Positions 1 through 5,307 of a DNA stretch of 6,191 nt are shown one piece after another. Every line of letters starts with the position of its first letter. Position 1 is the stretch's first letter. Origin of the DNA: an uncultured Kineosporia sp. (GTDB lineage Bacteria > Actinomycetota > Actinomycetes > Actinomycetales > Kineosporiaceae); contig CALMAR010000129.1 in the NCBI GenBank assembly GCA_937859855.1, forward strand, positions 1-6,191. The letters are read 5' to 3'. The position numbers were made by a program, and so were the translations under genes. The notes below the pieces were generated by a model that had not been told where the DNA came from, did no database searches, and saw only the letters and a program-made list of their open reading frames with translations.

Positions 1-2
1 CT

Positions 3-878
3 CTGCAGATCAGTGGAGCCGACGGTGCCTACCTACTGGAACGGGACGGCGATCAGTTGCGCAGCACCGCAACGGCTGGCCTGCCCGCTCCACCGGTGAG
101 GCTCAACCTGAACAGCGGGGCCGTCGCGGTCAGCGTGTTCCGCGAAGGCGGTCAGGTCCTCGTCCCCGACATGGTCAACCATCCCGGCATAAATCGGCGC
201 ATGACCTCGGCCTTGAAGATCAAATCGGCGGCTTGGGTGCCGGTTCTGCATCGCGTTCAGCCGGTCGGCGTGATCGGCCTGATGTTCCTCAACCGCACCG
301 AGCAGTTGCCCCCGCATGTGCCGGTGATGCTGGAGAGCCTGGCCGGTGAGGCGGCCAGCGCGATCGATCGGGCCAACCTCCTGGATCAGCTGGAGCAGGC
401 GGCGGGCCGGGATGCCTTGACCGGGGTGGCCAATCGCCGCCGATGGGACGAGGTGGTCAGCACCGAGATCGCGCGGGCTCAGCGCAGCGGCCAGCCGCTC
501 ACCCTCGCGCTGATCGACCTGGACCGGTTCAAATTGTTCAACGACACCTTCGGGCATCTGGCCGGTGACGACTTCCTGCGCGAGTTCGCCGAGGCCGCCC
601 AGCAGTGCCTGCGCGACATCGACACCATCGCCCGCTGGGGTGGCGAGGAGTTCGCGGTCGCACTGCCCGGCTGCACGGCGGACGACGCGCTGGCGGTAGC
701 CGGGCGGATCCGGGCCGAGATGCCACGCGCTCAGACCTGCACGATCGGCATCGCTGAATGGTCGGGCCAGTCAGCCGCCGAGGTGCTGGCCCAGGCCGAC
801 GCCGCCCTCTACCACGGCAAGCAGAACGGCCGGGACGCCGCTCACGTCTACGGCGTGAGCACCGCCGCGCCCGTGTAG
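3..878 (+). CDS. GAF-GGDEF diguanylate cyclase (5' partial)
   Basis: Probable diguanylate cyclase, making cyclic di-GMP from two GTP. The frame is open from base 3 with no convincing start, so the N-terminus lies outside the window; 291 residues remain. Residues 1 to about 120 read as the back part of a GAF sensory domain. A short helical linker (about 118-136) leads into the GGDEF domain, which opens with DALTGVANRRR (137-147). The metal-binding DLD is at 172-174, and the signature GGEEF is at 213-217 (bases 639-653). RDID (204-207) lies five residues before GGEEF and fits the RxxD inhibitory I-site, so product feedback is likely. No EAL domain follows. The end is normal for the family (ALYHGKQNGRD, then a short tail). 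No membrane segment is visible in the part present. The 3' end overlaps the convergent dehydrogenase gene by 31 bp. The GAF ligand and partner proteins cannot be told from sequence. Confidence 0.93.
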   Translation: MQISGADGAYLLERDGDQLRSTATAGLPAPPVRLNLNSGAVAVSVFREGGQVLVPDMVNHPGINRRMTSALKIKSAAWVPVLHRVQPVGVIGLMFLNRTEQLPPHVPVMLESLAGEAASAIDRANLLDQLEQAAGRDALTGVANRRRWDEVVSTEIARAQRSGQPLTLALIDLDRFKLFNDTFGHLAGDDFLREFAEAAQQCLRDIDTIARWGGEEFAVALPGCTADDALAVAGRIRAEMPRAQTCTIGIAEWSGQSAAEVLAQADAALYHGKQNGRDAAHVYGVSTAAPV

Positions 879-1852
879 GCGTCATCCAGCAGGTCCTGCA
901 GCACCCGTTTCGCCTCGCTCAGCGGGTGAACGTGCACCTCCGGCTCGAGTCCGATCGCGGCCGCGATCCGGAGAAACTCCTCGCCGTCGGCCCGGGTGTT
1001 GGCGGTGACGCTGCGAACCTCTCTCTCGTAGAACAGCTCTCGTTCGTAATTGAGCTCCGGGACGTCGGACAGGTGGATCCCGGCCAGGCTGAGCACGCCC
1101 CCGCGGTCCAGCGATCGCAGCGCGGGTGGCACCAGGCCACCAGCCGGTGCGAACAAAATGGCCGAATCCAGTTGCTCGGGGAGGTCTTTGGCGTCCGGGA
1201 CGGCTGATGTCGCACCCAGCGCCGAAGCCAGCTCGCGGGCGGCCGCTGACCGGGTCACCACGTGCACGGTGGCGCCAGCCGCGATCGCGACCTGGGCGAC
1301 CAGGTGTGCGGAAGCGCCATATCCATAGATGCCCAGCCGTCCTCCGGGTGGCAGGCTGGCCCGTTTCAGGGCGCGATAGCCGACGATCCCCGCGCACAGC
1401 AGAGGAGCGGCCAGCGTGTCACTCAGCGACTCCGGCAGCCGATAGGCGTAGGCCTCTTCGGCCAAGGCGTACTCAGCGAACCCCCCGTCCGCATCCCAGC
1501 CGGTGAATTCTGATGCGGGGCAAAGGTTCTCACGGCCACTGCGGCACCAGCGGCAGCTCCCGTCGGTGGAGCGCAGCCAGGCCGCACCGATCCGGTCGCC
1601 CACTTTGAACCGGCTGGTCCCCGCACCCAGCGCATCCACCGCTCCCACGATCTCGTGCCCGGGCACTGTCAGGTGGCGGTGCGGGCTCAGGTCGCCCTGG
1701 GCCAGATGGAGGTCAGTGCGGCAGACCCCGCAGGCCAGTATCCGCATCCGCACTTCGCCCGGCCCGGGCTCGGGCACGGGCAGGTCGGCGTTCTGCAACG
1801 AGATCGGCCCGCTGGGGTCGTCTGCGGACCGGTCCACCACCCAAGCGCGCAT
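848..1852 (-). CDS. Zinc-dependent alcohol dehydrogenase, AdhA-like
   Basis: Medium-chain, zinc-dependent alcohol dehydrogenase of 334 residues, probably cytosolic, interconverting alcohols and aldehydes with NAD(P). From ATG 1852 (MRAWVVDRS) the catalytic zinc ligands are Cys44 in CGVCRTDLH, His66 in GHE and Cys153 in PLLCAG. The Rossmann glycine motif GYGAS starts near residue 177. TGWDADGGFAEY (about 118-129) and the late SVTANTRAD match the subfamily I know from Mycobacterium AdhA. The structural-zinc lobe is odd: the usual four Cys are Asp97, Cys100, Cys103 and Cys111. ATG 1852 fits the family N-terminus; GTG 1873 is an in-frame alternative, and neither has a strong ribosome site. Reading on to base 1990 would only add residues overlapping the upstream gene. 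The gene lies 28 bp after the DUF1906 stop and may share its transcript. Substrate is unknown; a cinnamyl-alcohol-type or general aldehyde role is possible. Confidence 0.92.
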   Translation of the reverse strand: MRAWVVDRSADDPSGPISLQNADLPVPEPGPGEVRMRILACGVCRTDLHLAQGDLSPHRHLTVPGHEIVGAVDALGAGTSRFKVGDRIGAAWLRSTDGSCRWCRSGRENLCPASEFTGWDADGGFAEYALAEEAYAYRLPESLSDTLAAPLLCAGIVGYRALKRASLPPGGRLGIYGYGASAHLVAQVAIAAGATVHVVTRSAAARELASALGATSAVPDAKDLPEQLDSAILFAPAGGLVPPALRSLDRGGVLSLAGIHLSDVPELNYERELFYEREVRSVTANTRADGEEFLRIAAAIGLEPEVHVHPLSEAKRVLQDLLDDAYTGAAVLTP

Positions 1853-1880
1853 CCGCCCATCATCCCCGGTCACGTCCGAA

Positions 1881-3197
1881 TCAGCAGCGCGGCACCGGGC
1901 CTGCTGCTTGGCCGGTGGATGGGCCGGACGGATAGCGGCCGGCCGAGATGCCCGCCAGCCACCGGCCATCGAGCAGTTTGAACCAGACACTGGAGCCGGC
2001 TCGCTGGCATCCGGCCCAGGCCACGCTTCCGGCCGCGATTCTTCCGGCGACGGGATATCCGATGCCCGGCCCGCTGCGAGCGTTCAGACCGGCCCGGTCG
2101 CTGACCTGATAGCCGTAGGAGCAGCGAGCGATCGGCCAGCTGTATCCGGTTTCCGAGCTGGTGTCGAGGGAACGGTCGGGCACATAGCTGCCGTCGGACA
2201 GCTTGTCCCAGACCTTGGAACCGCCGGCCGCGGTGCCGGGGGTCTGGCACACCACCCGCACCGCCGAGCCGCCCTGGTAGCCGGTCAGAACGGGCGAGCC
2301 GGCCGACGGTGCGGCGTGCCCATCGAGCGGCGCCGAGCCGGTGACCAGGTGCGGGTAGGACACAGTGGCCACCGGAGCGTCCAGCCGGTCGCGGTCGATG
2401 CTCAAGGTGGCGCCGCCGTAGGTCTCGCGCTCGTTGCCTAGGTACTGCTTGGCTCGCTGATGCACCGCCCACCGGTCATCGCCGATGCCGGGCCAGCCGG
2501 TCAGCGAGGTGCGGCCGTCGTACCGCGCGATCCAGATCGCGTCCGGACGGGCATAGCGGACCGATCGATAGGAGCGGTTCAGATCGGCTGCGCCCGAGCT
2601 GAGATTCACGTAGACACCGGACAGGTAACCGTACTGGTGCAGGCGCGTGGTCCAGGCCGAGAGATATCCGAGAACAGCTGCGCGGCAAGCTGAATCAGTG
2701 GTCCGGTAGTTCTCGATGTCGTTGTAGAACGCGCTGCCGGGCAGCAACCCGAGGGTGTCCGCCCGGGCTCGGGCATCGTCGGCGGCGGCGATGCCCTGTG
2801 CGGTGGCTGTCGCCTGCCCGATCTTCTGATCGCGGGGCCGGGCTCCGCAGGGCGGCTGGGGTCCTTTGTAGATCGGCAGCAGGCGCCAGCCCAGGCCGGT
2901 CACCTGGCTGACCCAGTCAGCGCTGAGTTCTGGCTGCCGGCAGGTGCGGTTGACCCCGCCGAGATAGATGCCCGCCGCACCGTAGGGGGACGACGTCCAG
3001 GCCAGCATGGTGGCCCGGCTGGGAGCGGTGCAGGTGTCGAAGGCCAGGCCGGAGAACATGGTGGCGCTGGCGTTGCTGGCGTATTGAGTGCTGGCTGCTG
3101 ATCCGGCCACCGCGATCGACGGGACGGACGCCGCCAGAGTCGTCAGTGCGGCGATCACCGCAATGATCGCGACGGTACGACGAACCCCCGCGCCCAT
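1881..3197 (-). CDS. Secreted DUF1906 (glycoside-hydrolase-like) protein with SH3-like tail
   Basis: A 438-residue exported protein. Residues 1-34 form a Sec-type signal peptide (RR, then a hydrophobic run IIAVIAALTTLAA, with AVA or GSA as cleavage candidates near 31-34). Residues about 48-275 match DUF1906, a TIM-barrel fold related to GH25 lysozymes and to Rv2525c. Visible marks are GLAFDTC (Asp54), GIYLGG (76-81), LLPIYKG (107-112), YNDIENY (158-164, acidic Asp160 and Glu162), WIARYDG (222-228) and the closing ETYGGATLSIDRDRLD (258-273). Two SH3b-like modules follow, at about 305-345 and 362-416, the second with the classic LNARSGPG (371-378) and VWFKLLDGRWLAG. It probably binds or trims peptidoglycan or other wall glycans outside the cell; enzymatic activity is inferred, not shown. 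ATG 3197 has a good ribosome site, GAGGGAGAG, directly upstream. The gene starts 74 bp after the thioesterase stop and precedes the dehydrogenase. Confidence 0.88.
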   Translation of the reverse strand: MGAGVRRTVAIIAVIAALTTLAASVPSIAVAGSAASTQYASNASATMFSGLAFDTCTAPSRATMLAWTSSPYGAAGIYLGGVNRTCRQPELSADWVSQVTGLGWRLLPIYKGPQPPCGARPRDQKIGQATATAQGIAAADDARARADTLGLLPGSAFYNDIENYRTTDSACRAAVLGYLSAWTTRLHQYGYLSGVYVNLSSGAADLNRSYRSVRYARPDAIWIARYDGRTSLTGWPGIGDDRWAVHQRAKQYLGNERETYGGATLSIDRDRLDAPVATVSYPHLVTGSAPLDGHAAPSAGSPVLTGYQGGSAVRVVCQTPGTAAGGSKVWDKLSDGSYVPDRSLDTSSETGYSWPIARCSYGYQVSDRAGLNARSGPGIGYPVAGRIAAGSVAWAGCQRAGSSVWFKLLDGRWLAGISAGRYPSGPSTGQAAGPVPRC

Positions 3198-3226
3198 CTC
3201 TCCCTCGCTAACCGGTCGGGCCGCGC

Positions 3227-3246
3227 CGGCTCGGCATCGGCTCGGC
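3227..3246. repeat. Two 9-bp direct repeats, period 11 bp
   Basis: CGGCTCGGC occurs at 3227-3235 and again at 3238-3246, with 2 bp between. The pair lies in the 74-bp gap upstream of the DUF1906 gene, 30-49 bp before its start codon. Placement one helical turn apart would suit a tandem operator, but GC-rich DNA makes such repeats readily. No clear promoter hexamers or terminator hairpin were seen in this gap. Confidence 0.3.
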
Positions 3247-3271
3247 GTCGATCAGATCACGAACCTCGGTC

Positions 3272-3697
3272 TCAGCGTGGGCGCCAGCGCTTCCACAGCG
3301 CGCCGGCCTCAGCACGAACCTTGCCGTCCCAGACGATTTCGCCCATCGCTCGCATTTCGCCGGGACCCGCCGGGGTCACCCAGGCGCGCAGCTCGACCGG
3401 TTCGTCCAGCGGGCTCGGGCGCCAAGACCGGATCTCCAGTTCGGCGGTGACGCAGGGCAGGGCGGCTCCGGCCAATGGTGGCCAGCCGCGCTGGAACGCC
3501 TCGTAGGTCACCGCCGCAGCTGTATGGCAGTCCAGCACCGTGGAGATGATCCCGCCGTTCAGATAACCCAGCCCGTTGTTGTGCTCGGGCCAGGGCATGA
3601 AGCGAGCCCTCACCACGCTGTCGCTCTGGTTAGCTCCTGGATGCTGAGTTCTGTTGGCAGCGCTGTCATTGCGCGTCCTGAGGCGGCCTGGTGGCAC
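3272..3697 (-). CDS. PaaI-like hotdog thioesterase, N-terminus uncertain
   Basis: Likely acyl-CoA thioesterase of the PaaI/4HBT hotdog superfamily, cytosolic. Counted from GTG 3697 (141 residues), the hotdog strand is VVRARF (28-33), followed by the helix LNGGIISTVLDCHTAAA (46-62), where LNGG stands for the family's HGG and Asp56 is the probable catalytic acid. The later strands TAELEIRSWRPSPLD and ALWKRWRP match related actinobacterial proteins. The start is doubtful. GTG 3697 has no ribosome site and overlaps the MFS gene by 32 bp; GTG 3616, GTG 3613 and ATG 3598 leave little or nothing before the first strand. The best-placed start signal, ATG 3669, is in another frame and stops after 19 codons. 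Residues 18-23 (TQHPGA) could be the end of the family's CxxCG...NPxG segment, with its cysteines lost. The gene is either frameshifted near its start or a short variant. Acyl substrate unknown. Confidence 0.75.
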   Translation of the reverse strand: MPPGRLRTRNDSAANRTQHPGANQSDSVVRARFMPWPEHNNGLGYLNGGIISTVLDCHTAAAVTYEAFQRGWPPLAGAALPCVTAELEIRSWRPSPLDEPVELRAWVTPAGPGEMRAMGEIVWDGKVRAEAGALWKRWRPR

Positions 3698-4862
3698 CGG
3701 CGATCATGGTGGCCAGGGCCAACAGCACGGCCACAGCCAGCAGAGCCCGGAGCACGGTGATGTGGTCACCGAGGAAACCGATCAGTGGCGGTCCGCCCAG
3801 GAACGCGCAGTAGCCGATTGAGGCGATCACGCTCACCCGGGCCGGAGCCAGCCGCGGTTCATCGGCGCCCGCGCTCATTCCGACCGGGAAGCCGAGGGAG
3901 GTGCCCAGCCCCCAGAGCAGAGCGCCGGCGAAGGCCAGTGGCAGCACCGCGCCGAACACGAACAGGGCCAGGCCGGCCGTGGCCAGTACGGCCAGGGTCC
4001 GGCAAGCGGGCACCCGGCCGTAGCGGTCGAGCACGGCGGGGCCGAACCAGCGGCCGGTGGTCATCGCGGTCAGGAACACCGCGAACGCAAGCGTGCCAAC
4101 GGCTTTGGGGGCGTGGTAGCCGTCGATCAGGGCGACGCCGATCCAGTCGTTCCCGGTTCCTTCGGCGAACGCGAAGGCGAGCACGAAGATACCGATCAGG
4201 ACGGTTCGTGGCTCGCGCCAGGCGTCCAGCGCCCGGGCCGCCGGCTGGCTGGCCTCTTCCTGATCATGCATGTCCGCGACGAAGGACCGGGTCTGGATCG
4301 CGACCCCGCCGCTGACCACAACTCCGATCACGGCCAGATGCGCGGTGACGGGCAGGTCCAGGGCCACCATGACGGCGCCGATCAGCGCTCCGGCCACCGT
4401 GCCGAGGCTGAAACCGGCGTGGTAGCGGGGCATCACCGAGCGGCCGAGCAGCCGTTCCACCACGGCGCCCTGGACGTTCATCGCGACGTCCCACATTCCG
4501 TTGGCGAAACCGAACAGGAACAGGCCGAGTACCACCGGGACCAGCCCGATCAGGTAGCCTGCGGCCATCGTCATCATGGCCACGCCGAGCAGCAGCGCCA
4601 TGGCGGTGACCACGGCCCGTGATCCGAACCGGCTCACTATCGGACCGGCCAGCGGAAGCGCGACGATCGAGCCGGTCGCGATGGCGAACAGAACCAGGCC
4701 CAGCCCACCGGGATCGAGGTGCAGGTGGTCTCGGTACTGAGGAATGCGCGACGCCCAGCTGGCGAAGGCGAATCCGGCCCCCATGAAGGCCACATAGGTG
4801 CTCCGGTGGGCGGGTCCAATTTGAGCGGCAACCGGATTGGTTCGAATGGGGATGGCAGCCAT
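3666..4862 (-). CDS. MFS transporter, MosC/YbjJ-like
   Basis: A 398-residue major facilitator superfamily transporter with about 12 hydrophobic segments in two halves of six, in the cytoplasmic membrane. The N-terminal FASWASRIPQYRDHL (33-47) and the stretch GMWDVAMNVQGAVVER (122-137) are hallmarks of the MosC/YbjJ branch; RYHAGFSLG (146-154), EGTGNDW (234-240) and VSVIASIGYCAFLGGPPLIG (343-362) also fit it. A hydrophilic loop at about 192-220 separates the halves. MosC is linked to rhizopine use, and YbjJ has no firm substrate that I know of, so cargo and direction are open. ATG 4862 gives a normal-length N-terminus; the only good Shine-Dalgarno (GGAG) is 14 bases upstream, farther than usual. 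Three tandem octamers and a LysR-type remnant lie just upstream, hinting at lost or altered regulation. The stop overlaps the thioesterase region. Confidence 0.92.
   Translation of the reverse strand: MAAIPIRTNPVAAQIGPAHRSTYVAFMGAGFAFASWASRIPQYRDHLHLDPGGLGLVLFAIATGSIVALPLAGPIVSRFGSRAVVTAMALLLGVAMMTMAAGYLIGLVPVVLGLFLFGFANGMWDVAMNVQGAVVERLLGRSVMPRYHAGFSLGTVAGALIGAVMVALDLPVTAHLAVIGVVVSGGVAIQTRSFVADMHDQEEASQPAARALDAWREPRTVLIGIFVLAFAFAEGTGNDWIGVALIDGYHAPKAVGTLAFAVFLTAMTTGRWFGPAVLDRYGRVPACRTLAVLATAGLALFVFGAVLPLAFAGALLWGLGTSLGFPVGMSAGADEPRLAPARVSVIASIGYCAFLGGPPLIGFLGDHITVLRALLAVAVLLALATMIAGATRPPQDAQ
3667..3680 (-). promoter_or_regulatory. Ribosome site and ATG overlapping the MFS stop (ATGA)
   Basis: Read on the minus strand: CAGGA, six bases, then ATG at 3669-3667, whose TGA overlap is the stop codon of the MFS gene. 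This is the classic ATGA translational-coupling layout, with a Shine-Dalgarno at good spacing. The frame it opens (MTALPTELS...) ends at TGA after 19 codons instead of entering the thioesterase frame. Confidence 0.5.
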
Positions 4863-4900
4863 GAATGTGTGGTCAGCTCCTGATCGGCAGCGGCGAGGGT

Positions 4901-4924
4901 CAGATCACCAGATCATCAGATCAC
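4901..4924. repeat. Three tandem 8-bp repeats upstream of the MFS gene
   Basis: CAGATCAC (4901-4908), CAGATCAT (4909-4916) and CAGATCAC (4917-4924) lie end to end, 39-62 bp before the MFS start codon, where an operator or promoter would be expected. The last copy overlaps the stop codon of the LysR remnant. One more CAGATCAC occurs at 3253-3260, upstream of the DUF1906 gene. The bases are visible; a role as a regulator-binding site is inference. Confidence 0.6.
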
Positions 4925-5291
4925 GCCTGCGGGACGGAGCCCTCCGAGCACCTCGGTTCAGCCGGCCGGACGACGTGCGGCGGCCAGCCTGACCGGCCCC
5001 GCCGGGTCACCGCGTAGCAGCGCATCAGCACATCCGGCTCGGTCAGCGGGACCAGCCCGACGCCGGCGGTCAGAGTCTGGGCGTGGGCAGCAGGCCGGCA
5101 CCGAGCCCGGCGACGATCGAATTCTGGACCAGTTCCGGGCTGTCGGCCCGGTGGGTGATCCGGACGCAGTCCAGGATCTGGTATTCGAACATACGTTCGA
5201 CTACAGTTCCGGTCAGGCCCGGTCGCGCTACCGCCTCAACGGCGAACGGGACCCGGCCGGAGTGGCTGCGCTGAGCGTGAGCGATGAGGGA
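4921..5291 (-). pseudogene. LysR-type regulator remnant, 5'-truncated and frameshifted
   Basis: This stretch encodes the C-terminal part of a LysR-family ligand-binding domain in two frames. Frame one, down to TGA at 5070-5072, holds RITHRADSPELVQ (about 5162-5124) and then IVAGLGAGLLP (to about 5085), a typical LysR pattern. The match continues in the neighbouring frame from about 5088: LTAGVGLVPLTEPDVLMRC, YAVTRRGRSGWPP, then a tail ending at TGA 4921-4923. YAVTRRGR after VPLT is characteristic of the family's C-terminus. One inserted or missing base near 5073-5088 would explain the switch. Upstream, HAQRSHSGRVPF (near 5280-5240) may be family-like but is weak. The DNA-binding helix-turn-helix half is absent, because dinB begins there on the other strand. 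The remnant points the same way as the MFS gene and may once have regulated it. A sequencing error could cause the frameshift, but not the missing N-terminal half. Confidence 0.7.
5185..5200. promoter_or_regulatory. LexA-binding SOS box
   Basis: TCGAACATACGTTCGA is an exact match to the actinobacterial LexA box TCGAAC-N4-GTTCGA. Outside the core the arms continue as an imperfect palindrome (TAT before, CTA after). It lies 107 bp before the dinB ATG, in the right direction to control it, and inside the LysR remnant. A rough base-composition estimate puts a chance match in a window this size well below one in a thousand. TACAGT at 5202-5207 could be a -10 element, but this is weak. Confidence 0.85.
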
Positions 5292-5295
5292 GGGG
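5288..5295 (+). promoter_or_regulatory. Ribosome-binding site of dinB, long spacing
   Basis: GGGAGGGG is the only purine-rich Shine-Dalgarno candidate before dinB. Its GGAGG core (5289-5293) is 14 bases from ATG 5308, longer than usual. An in-frame ATG at 5284 would add eight residues (MREGCGST), but it has no comparable site and extends beyond the normal family N-terminus, so 5308 is preferred. Confidence 0.45.
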
Positions 5296-5307
5296 TGTGG
5301 ATCGACG

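Noticed and set aside
33..557. Minus-strand open frame of 174 codons opposite the diguanylate cyclase
   Set aside because: The GAF-GGDEF frame on the plus strand is clearly the real gene; the opposite frame has no family features.
1503..2441. Long open plus-strand frame (312 codons) opposite the dehydrogenase and DUF1906 genes
   Set aside because: The translation is low-complexity Arg/Gly/Ala/Pro-rich with no recognisable domain, and it is the antisense of two well-supported genes; such open frames are expected in high-GC DNA.
3785..4622. Plus-strand open frames opposite the MFS gene (176 and 169 codons), one very Arg-rich
   Set aside because: The Arg-rich and His/Asp/Gly-rich compositions are typical of antisense reading of a membrane-protein gene with GC-rich third positions.
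4829..4842. GGTTCGAAT resembling a tRNA T-loop
   Set aside because: It lies in the MFS N-terminal codons, and I saw no acceptor stem, anticodon arm or CCA-type end around it.
5151..5307. Possible leader peptide or small gene between the SOS box and dinB on the plus strand
   Set aside because: The open frames here have no good ribosome site and run on into the wrong frame of dinB; nothing separates them from chance.
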